Source: Gemmataceae bacterium (lineage in GTDB: Bacteria; Planctomycetota; Planctomycetia; Gemmatales; Gemmataceae). From it: a stretch of DNA of 64,000 nucleotides. Below the pieces are notes generated by a model, which saw only the letters and a list, made by a program, of their open reading frames with translations, was not told the DNA's origin and made no database searches. Positions 36,623 through 45,801 of this stretch are shown here, piece by piece; the stretch's first letter is position 1, and every line of letters starts with the position of its first letter. Where the stretch lies: positions 1 through 64,000 of the forward strand of contig SHZZ01000002.1 of NCBI GenBank assembly GCA_009692005.1, written 5' to 3'. The position numbers and the translations under genes are program-made.

Positions 36623-36800
36623 TTAAGTTAGAGCTTTAGAAAGAAATGTCTACGGATGCTTGATCTTGAATGTGGGTCAGGTTTTAGGCTGACAGGAAAT
36701 TTATCTTTGCTTGAGGCAACCAGCCAGTTTCCGAGGTTGTTCCCTGATCCGGTTATCCTTCGAATCGGGCTCTTTTCCCGGCCTAAAGTGCTGGGTCAAC

Positions 36801-38090
36801 TTACCCCAGCGGGCTTTTCTCCTGTTTGATTTCGCCAGCGACAAAAACCATCTCCGCCCGGCCTTGAACCGCCCAGCCCGCAAAGGGGCAGTTCCGGCTC
36901 TTGGATTGAAACTTCGTTGGATCGATGACCCACTTCACTTCAGGGTCGATGAGGGTAATATCCGCGATGGCTCCTGGCTTAAGGGTCCCGCGGTCGATGC
37001 CAAGCACCTTGGCGGGCTCGATGGTCATTTTGCCAATCATTTGCGGCCAGGTGAGAATGCCGGTGTGAATCAGGGCCTGAACGCAAATAGGAAGGAAAGT
37101 TTCCAGCCCGATGATGCCGTTAGGGGCCTGGTCGAATTCGCGCATCTTTTTTTCAGGCGAATGCGGGGCGTGGTCCGTGGCAAGGACCTCAAGTGTGTTA
37201 TCCCGCAAGCCTTCCAAGATGGCCTCGACATCTTCCTGGGTTCTCAATGGCGGCGCCATTTTGAAATTGCTATCGAAGGTGCCCAGGCATTTGTCGGTAA
37301 GAGTGAAATGGTGGGGACAGGCTTCTCCGCTGATTTGCACCCCCCGCTTTTTCCCCTGACGAATCAGGTCAACCCCTCCCCTGGTGGAAACATGGAGAAT
37401 GTGCGCCCGTGCGCCGGTCAGCTCCGCCAGGGCGATCTCGCGGAAAATCATTACTTCCTCAGCGGCTGCAGGCATGCCGCGCAGCCCCAGGCGCATGCTT
37501 TCAAACCCTTCGTTCATAACCCCGCCGCGGGTTAAATCGAGGTCTTCTGGATGGCTGAGAACCGTTTTGCCGAAGCCTTTGCAATATTCCATGGCCCGGC
37601 GCATGATCTCGGCGCTGACCACAGGCGATCCATCGTCGGTAAAGGCCACCGCTCCGCCGTTCACCAGTCCGCCGATCTCCGCCAGTTCCTTTCCATCCCT
37701 GCCCTTGCTGATTGCCCCAATGGGAAAGACATTGGCATAGCCCGCCCGCTTGGCTTGCAGAATAACGAATTCAGCGGCCGCTTGGGAATCGATGGCCGGC
37801 TCGGTGTTCGGCATGCAGGCCACGGAGGTGACTCCGCCGGCAATGGCCGACCGCGCTCCGGTGGCAATCGTCTCATCTTCCTCGCGCCCCGGCTCACGCA
37901 AATGAACATGCATGTCGATCAATCCAGGGGAAACGATTTTTCCCTGGGCATCGTAAATCTTGGCTGGTTTCTCGCCAGGCCCGGCGCCGATCGAATGAAT
38001 GTGCTGGTCTTTGACCCAAACATCATCGACCCGGTCGATGCCTTGGGAAGGATCGATCACTCTGCCGCCGCGGATGACAAAAGTCCCCAT
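36801..38090 (-). CDS. pyrC: Dihydroorotase
   Basis: This 429-residue amidohydrolase closes carbamoyl-aspartate to dihydroorotate in pyrimidine synthesis. Zinc ligands are in DMHVHLREPG (His61, His63). KTVLSHPEDLDL and ARAHILHVST carry the next histidines, and LEVLATDHAPHSPEKK carries the catalytic Asp. CMPNTEPAID and GLRGMPAAAEE are typical of the class I bacterial enzyme that often pairs with PyrB. pyrB is not adjacent. It is separated from the upstream FAD oxidoreductase gene by 57 bases, so the two may share a transcript. Confidence 0.95.
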   Translation of the reverse strand: MGTFVIRGGRVIDPSQGIDRVDDVWVKDQHIHSIGAGPGEKPAKIYDAQGKIVSPGLIDMHVHLREPGREEDETIATGARSAIAGGVTSVACMPNTEPAIDSQAAAEFVILQAKRAGYANVFPIGAISKGRDGKELAEIGGLVNGGAVAFTDDGSPVVSAEIMRRAMEYCKGFGKTVLSHPEDLDLTRGGVMNEGFESMRLGLRGMPAAAEEVMIFREIALAELTGARAHILHVSTRGGVDLIRQGKKRGVQISGEACPHHFTLTDKCLGTFDSNFKMAPPLRTQEDVEAILEGLRDNTLEVLATDHAPHSPEKKMREFDQAPNGIIGLETFLPICVQALIHTGILTWPQMIGKMTIEPAKVLGIDRGTLKPGAIADITLIDPEVKWVIDPTKFQSKSRNCPFAGWAVQGRAEMVFVAGEIKQEKSPLG

Positions 38091-38147
38091 GCATCACTCC
38101 CAGGTGAGGAAAAAATGCTGCTTCACCCAGAGAACTTTATAGGGAGG

Positions 38148-39731
38148 CTACCACTTGCCGAGTATTTCCTTGGCGCAATTCCACCCGGGAATTCCGGTGA
38201 CCCCGCCTCCCGGATGGGCTGCCGCGCCGCAAAGGAATAACCCTTGAATTGGCGTCCGGTAGGAATACCCAAGCGTCGGGCGCATGAAAAAGAGCTGGTT
38301 CATGATCATGGACCCCTGAAAAATGTTCCCCCCGGTAAGGGAGTATTCTCTTTCGAAATCGAGCGGGGTCAAAACTTGGCGGTCGATCACCGAGGATCGG
38401 AAATTGGGGGCGTAAGTGTTTAACAAATCAAAACAGCGGTCAGCAAAGGCATCCTTGAGCTGGTCCCAATTGCCGTTTTTCAGCTTATACGGGGCATATT
38501 GAATAAACATCGACATCAAATGTTTCCCCTCGGGCGCCACGGTAGGGTCAACCGCGGAGGGAATGGTGCATTCCAGGATGGGAACCCTGGAAGGTTCGCC
38601 ATACTTGGCATCGTCATAACCTCGTTCAATGGTGTCCAGATCCTTGCAAATGTGGATAGTTCCGCGGTGCTGCGGTCCGGCGATTTTTCCAGGCAGGGCT
38701 ATAAAATCGGGGAGTTCCGACAAAGCCACATTGATTTTCAGCGAGGCGCTGTCGTAGTTGATCCGGTCGATTCCCCGCTTGAAATCCTCGGGCAAGCAAT
38801 CCGGAGACATGAGTTTGTTGAAGGTGACATTGCAATCGGCGTTGCTGGCCACGATCGGCGCGGTGAACTCTTTTCCCTCGGTGGTGACCACTCCGATGGC
38901 CCGGTTATTCTTCACCAGGATTTTTTGCACCGGGGTTTCGCAGAGGATCGTGGAGCCAAGGTCGGTGGCGATTTTCGCCAAGACCTTTGTCAGCGTGCCC
39001 ATTCCGCCTTGAACATATCCCCACACGCCCCTTTTTCCGTTGGTCTCACCCATGACATGGTGAAAGAGGACATAGCCCGTGCCCGGCATGGAAGGGGCGG
39101 CCATGGCGCCAATGACGGCGTCGGTGGCCAGGGTGGAAAGCAGCGGCTCCGATTCAAACCAGCGTTCCAAAATGGGCCGGGCCGATCCGGTGAGGAACTC
39201 AATCGCCTCTTGTAAATCTGGCCCCAGCGAGCGGAAGGAACTCGACAGTTTCCACATATTCCACAAATCTTTTAACCCGGGTTTGAGTACATTGGGCGGC
39301 TTGCCCGAAAGAATGGGTTCGATCACTTTCGCCAGGTGTTCCAGCTTTTGGTTGTACTTGGGATAATTCTCCGCGTCGCGTTTGGAGAATTTGGAAATCT
39401 CGCTTTGGTTCAAACGATCATCGGGGCCTAGGAAAAGGTGTTTTCCCTCTTCGGTGGGTGTGAAGGATGACGGGTTGCGCTCGAGGACCTTGTAGCCGTA
39501 GTCCCGGAGGCGCAGATCCTTTTCAATTTGTTTGTGGAAGAGGCTGTTGACATAGGCTGCGTTGGAAACTTTGAACCCGGTGAAAGTGGATTCATCCGTG
39601 ACGCAGGCACCGCCAACCAAGTGCCGCCGTTCCAGGAGTAAAACTTTTTTTCCTGCCTTGGCCAGGTAGCACGCGGTCACTAGTCCGTTGTGGCCAGCGC
39701 CAATGATAATAGCATCGAAATGAGAGTTCAT
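38148..39731 (-). CDS. FAD-dependent oxidoreductase, PYROXD2/phytoene-desaturase-like
   Basis: This is a 527-residue flavoprotein. The N-terminal ADP-binding motif is AIIIGAGHNGLVTACYLAKA, followed by VLLLERRHLVGGACVTDE, the second FAD motif of the phytoene-desaturase/PYROXD2 group. Further family features are FSKRDAENYPKYNQ and the C-terminal GLFLCGAAAHPGGGVTGIPG. A central GYVQGGMGTLTKVLAKIA segment holds the Gly-rich domain. Members act on carotenoids or unknown polyprenyl or lipid substrates; PYROXD2 itself is not fully defined. No crt genes are nearby, so it should not be read as carotenoid synthesis. Confidence 0.88.
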   Translation of the reverse strand: MNSHFDAIIIGAGHNGLVTACYLAKAGKKVLLLERRHLVGGACVTDESTFTGFKVSNAAYVNSLFHKQIEKDLRLRDYGYKVLERNPSSFTPTEEGKHLFLGPDDRLNQSEISKFSKRDAENYPKYNQKLEHLAKVIEPILSGKPPNVLKPGLKDLWNMWKLSSSFRSLGPDLQEAIEFLTGSARPILERWFESEPLLSTLATDAVIGAMAAPSMPGTGYVLFHHVMGETNGKRGVWGYVQGGMGTLTKVLAKIATDLGSTILCETPVQKILVKNNRAIGVVTTEGKEFTAPIVASNADCNVTFNKLMSPDCLPEDFKRGIDRINYDSASLKINVALSELPDFIALPGKIAGPQHRGTIHICKDLDTIERGYDDAKYGEPSRVPILECTIPSAVDPTVAPEGKHLMSMFIQYAPYKLKNGNWDQLKDAFADRCFDLLNTYAPNFRSSVIDRQVLTPLDFEREYSLTGGNIFQGSMIMNQLFFMRPTLGYSYRTPIQGLFLCGAAAHPGGGVTGIPGWNCAKEILGKW

Positions 39732-39835
39732 TATGCCCTTCCGTGGTTTAAAAGGTTCGCGGGGTAGGATTGTAAAGGGGAAGGAACTCTAAGCCAACCC
39801 AGGATTTAGGGGGAAAATGCCGCCTGGCCTTTGTA

Positions 39836-39851
39836 GTGTAAATATGTACAC
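39836..39851. promoter_or_regulatory. Inverted repeat GTGTA-N6-TACAC, possible LexA-like operator of dnaE2
   Basis: A perfect 5-base inverted repeat with a 6-base spacer lies 7 bases before the favoured dnaE2 start. In many bacteria dnaE2 belongs to the SOS regulon, so a LexA-type site is expected about here. The motif does not equal the best-known LexA boxes, so this is inference. Confidence 0.4.
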
Positions 39852-39858
39852 AATAAGA

Positions 39859-42800
39859 ATGCGGGTCTCTCTCCTCAACCATTCCTGGTATTCGCTACTC
39901 GAAGGCGTTTCCTCTCCCGAGGAATTGCTCGATCATGCGGCCCGTCTCGGCTACCGCGCCTTTGCTTTGACCGATACCAACAATCTCTTCGGCGCTGTCC
40001 CGTTCATTGACTTGGCCCGCCAATTTGGCATCAAGCCCATCCTGGGCGCGGTGCTGCGCTCGCCCTCGTGCCATTGCTTGGCTCTGACGGCAGACCATAC
40101 CGGCTACCGCAATCTGTGCAAAACACTCAGCCGACTGCTGCTTTCGAAAGACCCAGAGTTGCCTGAAATTATGCTGGAGTGCGCCGAGGGGTTGCATGTG
40201 CTGGCCGACCGCATCGACCTGCTGGAGAAACTGCGACCAGTGTTCGGCGAGCGGTTGTGGATCGCGCTGGAGCGGTCGGGCCTGGGCCTGGGCTTGCCGG
40301 TGCGGCAGCGGGAGTTGCTGGAGTTTGGGGAACGGTCCGGGATTCTGCCCGTGGCGCTGCATGCCTGTTACTTTTCTCACTCCGCGCGTTTCGAATTGTT
40401 TGAAGTCGCCCGGGCGATTGGCCGTCGCGAGTTGCTGGAAAGGGCCGGTGTAGGGGCGGCGTGGCGTGCGAAGCATCTGCCGCCTCTCGATTATTGGCCG
40501 CGGCAGTTCGCCGATTTTCCTTCCGCCCTTGAGAATGCCGAACTACTGGCCGACCGCCTGGAAGAAGATGTTTTGCCCAGGAAAATCATCTTACCCGAGC
40601 CGCTCGAATCGCACGGGATGGAGTCGGCGGCGTTTCTGCGTCTGGCGTGCGTCGAGGGAATGTCACGGCGTGGAATGCACGACGACGGGGCGGCGAAGCA
40701 GCGGTTGCAAGAAGAGTTGCATGTCATTGGCGCCCGGGGCTTGCCGGGCTATTTTCTCACCGTTGATGAAATCACGCGGCTGGCCCGTTCGCGGGGCTAC
40801 TCCCCTGCCCTGCGCGGTTCCGCCGGCAATTCCCTGGTCTGCTATCTCCTGGGGATCACCGATGTCGACCCGTTGCGGCATGGTTTGCCGTTCGAACGCT
40901 TCCTCCACCTGGAACGGCCGGACCTTCCCGACATCGACCTGGATTTTGACTGGAAGGTGCGTGACGCGCTGATTGATGAGGTTTTAGAGAAGCGCGGTCG
41001 GCATTTGGCGGCGCGGATCAGCACGCACCTTTTTTTGCAGCCGAAGTCGGCCTTGCGGGAAGCGGGGCGGATTCATGGGTTGTCGGATGAGCAGATCTCG
41101 CGCTTGGGCCCGGAGATCGAAACGCGGCTGGCGCCCTTTGTCTCGGGCGCCGATGCGGGGGAACTGCCGTCGCCTCCGCGCTCCTGGCCGCTGGCCCGGG
41201 AGAGCTGGGGGAAAATGTTTCACCATGCCCGGCTGGCTGTTGGGCTGCCGCGCCATCTTTCCATTCACCCCGGCGGCATTGTCATCACGCCAACTCCGCT
41301 GGAGGAGTATGTGCCGTTACAGTGGTCGAAAAAAGGCGTGGTGGTCACTCAATTTGAAAAGGAGGCCGTGGAGCGAATCGGCCTGGTGAAGATCGATTTG
41401 CTGGGCAATCGCGCCCTGGCCACGGTGGACGAGGCGTGGCGTCTGTCGGGCGGGGCGGGTGGAATGAAAATGGCACGCCTGGAGGAGGATTTGGCGGCGC
41501 GTGAGATGGTGTTGCGTGGCGATACGTTGGGAGTTAACCAGTTGGAATCTCCCGGCATGCGCCATCTGCTGGCGCAAATGCGCGCCGACGGGATCGATGA
41601 TGTCATCCGCGCTCTGGCCCTGATCCGCCCCGGCGCTGCCTCCATTGGCATGAAAGAGAGATTTATTCGCAGGCGGCGAGGGAAATACGCCGGCCACGAG
41701 CCCGAAGCGGAGTTGAAACATCTGCTGGGCGATACCGAGTGCATGCTGCTTTACGAGGACGATTCGCTTCGGGTGCTTCAGGCCTTGGGAGGAATGACTG
41801 CTTCCGAGGCGGATGCGTTTCGCAAGCGCCTGGGCAAATGGAAAACCCCGAGCGAGAAAGATTTACTTGAGAAGGAGTATCATTCCTTGTGCGCCGGTTC
41901 CGGGTTGTCTGTAGAAACCTTGGCCGACCTGTGGACGCAACTTTCCAAATTCAACCAGTATTCGTTTTGCAAAAGCCATGCGGTCAGCTACGGCCTGATC
42001 GCCTGGCGGGCCGTGTGGCTCAAGGCCCGTTTTCCCCGGGAGTTCTGGGTGGCGGCGCTCAACAATAATCAGGGGGTCTATCCCAAGCGGGTTTATGTGG
42101 AGGCGGCCAGGCGCGCCGGCATCCCTTTTTTCCGCCCCTGTGTCAATTTCTCCACGACAGGGTTTTCTCCGGAGAAAAACGGCATCCGCGTTGGACTGGG
42201 TTCGATCGCTGGCTTGCCCGATTCTGTCAAGGAATCTGTGTTGCGTGAGCGCGAGGGCTCCGGACCATTCGTCAATCTGGCGGATCTGGTTTCTCGCGCT
42301 GCCACGGGGCCCGAGGCCTTGGCCTTGCTGATCTGTTCCGGCGCCTGCGACGGCTTTGGCGCGCCCAGGCCGCTCCTGAACCTGCAAGCAGAGTCGGAAT
42401 TGGGCCGCGCTGGCAGGGAATTGTTCGGCTTCCGCGCTCCGGGGGAATGGAACCCCGTGGACTTTTCTCGCCTGGGAAAAGCCCTGGAAGAATGGCGCCT
42501 CTTGGGCTTCACTACAGACATGCCCCTGCTGCAAATGTTCCGCCGGGTGGAAAAAGAAAGCGTGCGGGTGGATGGGCTGCCCTGCGTGCCCGGCGCCAGC
42601 CTGCCTGCCAGGATTGGCGAAGAGGTTTGCGTGGAGGGGCTGGTCGCCACCGCGCGGCGGACCACGACGGAGTCGGGCAAGCCCATGCACTTCATTTCCC
42701 TGGAGGATGAATCCGGCCTGGCTGATATCGTGGTCTTTGCGGGATCGTGCGCCCCGGTTCCCCATTTGACCGCCGGACCCTATATTGCTTGTGGCACGGT

Positions 42801-42897
42801 GGAAGACCACCACGGAGTGGCGGTGCTGCGCGCGGCGTCCCTGAGCAGGGGACTGGCGGACCGCCGCGAATCATCGGTTGTAAAACGACGGCTGTGA
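39859..42897 (+). CDS. dnaE2: Error-prone DNA polymerase III alpha (DnaE2)
   Basis: This is a 1012-residue C-family polymerase of the damage-tolerance type. The PHP domain starts LLNHSWYSLLEGVSSPEELL. The palm carries the catalytic pair in LPDIDLDFDW (Asp358 and Asp360). Further conserved blocks are LRGSAGNSLVCYLLGITDVD, FHHARLAVGLPRH-like HIGIV equivalents, FNQYSFCKSHAVSYGLIAW, and an OB fold (EEVCVEGLVATARRTTTE). It lacks the long C-terminal tail of DnaE1. Start 39859 aligns with relatives; 39817 (strong AGGGGGA) or 39844 are alternatives. imuA and imuB are not adjacent. The gene looks richer in G+C (about 65% in a sampled 60 bases) than its neighbours (about 50%). Confidence 0.93.
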   Translation: MRVSLLNHSWYSLLEGVSSPEELLDHAARLGYRAFALTDTNNLFGAVPFIDLARQFGIKPILGAVLRSPSCHCLALTADHTGYRNLCKTLSRLLLSKDPELPEIMLECAEGLHVLADRIDLLEKLRPVFGERLWIALERSGLGLGLPVRQRELLEFGERSGILPVALHACYFSHSARFELFEVARAIGRRELLERAGVGAAWRAKHLPPLDYWPRQFADFPSALENAELLADRLEEDVLPRKIILPEPLESHGMESAAFLRLACVEGMSRRGMHDDGAAKQRLQEELHVIGARGLPGYFLTVDEITRLARSRGYSPALRGSAGNSLVCYLLGITDVDPLRHGLPFERFLHLERPDLPDIDLDFDWKVRDALIDEVLEKRGRHLAARISTHLFLQPKSALREAGRIHGLSDEQISRLGPEIETRLAPFVSGADAGELPSPPRSWPLARESWGKMFHHARLAVGLPRHLSIHPGGIVITPTPLEEYVPLQWSKKGVVVTQFEKEAVERIGLVKIDLLGNRALATVDEAWRLSGGAGGMKMARLEEDLAAREMVLRGDTLGVNQLESPGMRHLLAQMRADGIDDVIRALALIRPGAASIGMKERFIRRRRGKYAGHEPEAELKHLLGDTECMLLYEDDSLRVLQALGGMTASEADAFRKRLGKWKTPSEKDLLEKEYHSLCAGSGLSVETLADLWTQLSKFNQYSFCKSHAVSYGLIAWRAVWLKARFPREFWVAALNNNQGVYPKRVYVEAARRAGIPFFRPCVNFSTTGFSPEKNGIRVGLGSIAGLPDSVKESVLREREGSGPFVNLADLVSRAATGPEALALLICSGACDGFGAPRPLLNLQAESELGRAGRELFGFRAPGEWNPVDFSRLGKALEEWRLLGFTTDMPLLQMFRRVEKESVRVDGLPCVPGASLPARIGEEVCVEGLVATARRTTTESGKPMHFISLEDESGLADIVVFAGSCAPVPHLTAGPYIACGTVEDHHGVAVLRAASLSRGLADRRESSVVKRRL

Positions 42898-42901
42898 ACC
42901 A

Positions 42902-44116
42902 ATGAATGCACCAAGTCCAAACGCCCGCCGGCTGACCGCAAGGTGGGTTATCCCCGTGGAAGGCGACCCCATTCCGTGGGGCGTGGTGAAGATCCAGAAT
43001 GGCCGGATCGAGGCGGTTGAAACGGAAGGGGCAGCCCAGGCTGAGGAAAACCTGGGCCAGACTATTTTGTTGCCGGGACTGGTCAATGTTCACACCCACC
43101 TGGATCTCAGCGATTACCCCGCCAGCCAAAACGGCATCATAGACTTTATCCCCTGGCTGGATTCGGTTATTGCTCATCGGCTTTCGCAATCTCCTGAACA
43201 AAAACGGTTGGCAATCCAAAAGGGAATTGAGGAATCCCTCCGAGGAGGTGTGGCGCTGGTGGGGGATATTTCTTCCCATGGGGATTCCTTTCCCCTCCTT
43301 CAGAATTCTCCCCTTTATTCCCGAGTCTATTTTGAATTGATTGGCCTGACTCGTTCAAGGAGCGAGGAGTGCTGGAAACAATTTGCATCCTGGATTCACT
43401 CCAACCAGGGAACGGAAAAAACGGGACATGGAATCAGTCCCCATGCCCCCTACAGTGTTCACAAGGAGGCATTCCTTCGAGCTGGGAAGACTGGTTTGCC
43501 GACTCAAGTCCACTTGGGAGAATCCCTTGTGGAAATGGAATTGTTGGCAAAACAGGTCGGCCTTTTGGAAAAATGGCTGGCGCAAAAGGGTTTGCTCGAC
43601 AAAGAAGCGCTGTGCGATTCCATGTCGGGTATACTGCGCGATTTATCTGGGAGCAGGTTATTGGTGGTGGTTCATGGAACGCGCCTGGATTTTGAATTGC
43701 TTCCGTCGGGCTATCTTGCAATTTGCCCCAGGACGCAGGCGAGATTTGAGCAAGGAGAACTGCCCCTCCTGGCTGCCTGCAGGAACGGCTGGAAGGTGGC
43801 CTTGGGAACGGATGGGCTCTCTTCTGCCCCGGATCTTAATGTGCTTAATGAAGCCCGCTTGGTTCGAAAAAATTTTCCCGAGTTTCCTGTGCAAGATTTA
43901 CTTCGAGCCATTACTCTAAACGGCGCGGAGCAATTAGGGTTTGCGGAAAAGTTGGGCAGCATCACCCCGGGAAAAACCGCGACCTTCAGTTGTTTTCCCA
44001 TTCCTCCAGACACGCATCCTGGACCATTGGAATTCTTGTTTGGTTCCAGTGTTCCATGCTCAGGGCTCATGATCGATGGGAAATGGATTTTTCAAAACAG
44101 CTTTCCCAATGAATAA
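42902..44116 (+). CDS. Amidohydrolase family protein (deaminase-like)
   Basis: This is a 404-residue metal-dependent hydrolase. Metal ligands appear in LVNVHTHLDLSD, QVHLGES and VVHGTRLD, and the final Asp is in LGTDGLSSAPDLNV. SPHAPYSVH is characteristic of the chlorohydrolase/ATZ-TRZ subgroup that includes S-adenosylhomocysteine, guanine and aminodeoxyfutalosine deaminases. The last (MqnF) is a plausible but unproven identity; no other menaquinone genes are here. It starts 4 bases after dnaE2 but returns to normal base composition. The GH57 gene follows. Confidence 0.85.
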   Translation: MNAPSPNARRLTARWVIPVEGDPIPWGVVKIQNGRIEAVETEGAAQAEENLGQTILLPGLVNVHTHLDLSDYPASQNGIIDFIPWLDSVIAHRLSQSPEQKRLAIQKGIEESLRGGVALVGDISSHGDSFPLLQNSPLYSRVYFELIGLTRSRSEECWKQFASWIHSNQGTEKTGHGISPHAPYSVHKEAFLRAGKTGLPTQVHLGESLVEMELLAKQVGLLEKWLAQKGLLDKEALCDSMSGILRDLSGSRLLVVVHGTRLDFELLPSGYLAICPRTQARFEQGELPLLAACRNGWKVALGTDGLSSAPDLNVLNEARLVRKNFPEFPVQDLLRAITLNGAEQLGFAEKLGSITPGKTATFSCFPIPPDTHPGPLEFLFGSSVPCSGLMIDGKWIFQNSFPNE

Positions 44117-44199
44117 TGTTCTTTATTAACTTCTTGCATTTATACTTCTTGGGGAGTATCAACTATGGAATTCATTTCCCTTTCATGGAAGGAGCTCCC

Positions 44200-45798
44200 A
44201 TGCCCTTAGGTTATCTGGCGATGGTTCTCCATGCGCACTTACCTTATGTCCGGCATCCGGAATACGAAGACTTTCTGGAAGAGGACTGGTTGTACGAAGC
44301 TATCACCGAAACCTACATCCCACTTTTGGACATTTTTGATTCGTTGGAAAAAGACGGCGTGGACTGGCGGTTGACCATGTCCATCAGCCCGACCTTGGCC
44401 GCCATGCTGAACGATCCTTTGTTGCAATGTCGCTATGTGAGGCACATAGAAAATTTAATTGCCCTGGCGGAAAAAGAAGTGGAGAGGACGCGTTGGGAAC
44501 CAGATTTCCGCCCCTTGGCGGAAATGTACTTGGAGCGTTTTCAAAAAGCCCGGGAAGTTTTTGTCAACCGTTACCGGAATCACTTGCTCGAAGGATTCAA
44601 GCGTTTTTTCCAGACGGGAAAGTTGGAGCTGATCACATGCGCCGCCACGCATGGGTTCCTGCCTTTGATGGTTAAGAATAAAGCGGCTCGGAAAGCGCAG
44701 ATCGAGATCGGGGCGCGTGAGTTCGAAAAAAATTTCGGCAAAAGGCCGCAAGGGATCTGGCTGCCCGAGTGCGGTTATTTCGAAGGCCTGGAGGAGGAAT
44801 TGCAATCCTCAGGGATCCGTTATTTTTTTACCGATACGCACGGCGTTTTGTACGCCGAACCCAGGCCCCGCTTCGGGGTTTATGCCCCCTTGCAATGCGC
44901 CAATTCCAGCGTTTTTGCCCTGGCTCGTGACACCGAATCGAGCAAACAGGTCTGGAGTTCAATTGAAGGTTACCCGGGGGATTCTTGCTACCGTGATTTC
45001 TACCGCGACATCGGTTTCGACCTTGATCTCGATTATTTAAAACCCCACCTTCATGCTTCTAACATCCGCTCGATGACGGGAATTAAGTATTTCAAGATTA
45101 CGGGCCGCACGAAACACAAGCAACCCTACGACCACAGGGCTGCCTTGGAACGGGCCGCCGAGCATGCCGCAAATTTCATGTTCAACCGGGAAAAACAGGT
45201 GGAATGGCTGAGCGGATCGATGGCGGGAAGACCCGCCCTGATTGTCGCCCCTTATGATGCCGAACTGTTTGGCCACTGGTGGTTTGAAGGGCCGGAATGG
45301 ATCAACCTCCTCCTGCGGAAAATCCATTTTGACCAGGACACTGTCAAATGCATTACTCTCCCAGAGTATTTGCAAAAATACCCAAGCAACCAACGCTCCC
45401 AGCCGGCCATGTCGAGTTGGGGTTACAAAGGCTATTGCGAAGTTTGGCTGGATGAGTCCAATGAATGGGTTTACCCCCACTTGCATGAAGGAGCCGATCG
45501 CATGGTTGAGTTGGCCCAGGCGAATAAAAGCCCCGATGCTTTGACCCGTCGGGCCTTGAACCAGGCGGCCAGGGAATTATTGCTGGCTCAGTCGAGTGAC
45601 TGGGCCTTCATTCTCAAGGCCGGCACCATGACTGAGTATGCCATTAACCGGACAAAAACCCATGTTTTGAATTTCAATCATCTCTATGAGCAAATCCGGC
45701 AGAATGAAATCGATAGCGAATGGCTGGGAGAAATTGAAAGAAGGCACAACCTTTTCCCGGATTTGGATTACCAAATCTACGACGGCGTAGCCGAGTAA
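44200..45798 (+). CDS. GH57 family glucan branching enzyme-like protein
   Basis: This is a 532-residue glycoside hydrolase family 57 protein with a C-terminal DUF1957-type domain. The start GYLAMVLHAHLPYVRHPE is the family's first conserved region. The nucleophile is Glu190 (GIWLPECGYFEGLEEE) and the acid/base Asp353 (VAPYDAELFGHWWFEG). SSWGYKGYCEVWLDES and the helical C-terminus match 1,4-alpha-glucan branching enzymes of this family. It would form alpha-1,6 branches in glycogen-like glucan in the cytoplasm. ATG 44200 follows AAGGAG; the longer frame from 44116 adds non-conserved residues. No glycogen synthase is nearby. Confidence 0.9.
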   Translation: MPLGYLAMVLHAHLPYVRHPEYEDFLEEDWLYEAITETYIPLLDIFDSLEKDGVDWRLTMSISPTLAAMLNDPLLQCRYVRHIENLIALAEKEVERTRWEPDFRPLAEMYLERFQKAREVFVNRYRNHLLEGFKRFFQTGKLELITCAATHGFLPLMVKNKAARKAQIEIGAREFEKNFGKRPQGIWLPECGYFEGLEEELQSSGIRYFFTDTHGVLYAEPRPRFGVYAPLQCANSSVFALARDTESSKQVWSSIEGYPGDSCYRDFYRDIGFDLDLDYLKPHLHASNIRSMTGIKYFKITGRTKHKQPYDHRAALERAAEHAANFMFNREKQVEWLSGSMAGRPALIVAPYDAELFGHWWFEGPEWINLLLRKIHFDQDTVKCITLPEYLQKYPSNQRSQPAMSSWGYKGYCEVWLDESNEWVYPHLHEGADRMVELAQANKSPDALTRRALNQAARELLLAQSSDWAFILKAGTMTEYAINRTKTHVLNFNHLYEQIRQNEIDSEWLGEIERRHNLFPDLDYQIYDGVAE

Positions 45799-45801
45799 TC
45801 C

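Noticed and set aside
36711-37535. 274-codon plus-strand frame across the pyrC region
   Set aside because: It is the shadow of pyrC; the minus strand carries intact dihydroorotase motifs.
41863-42813. Overlapping antisense frames (up to 316 codons) within dnaE2
   Set aside because: High G+C removes stop codons, so long spurious frames are expected here.
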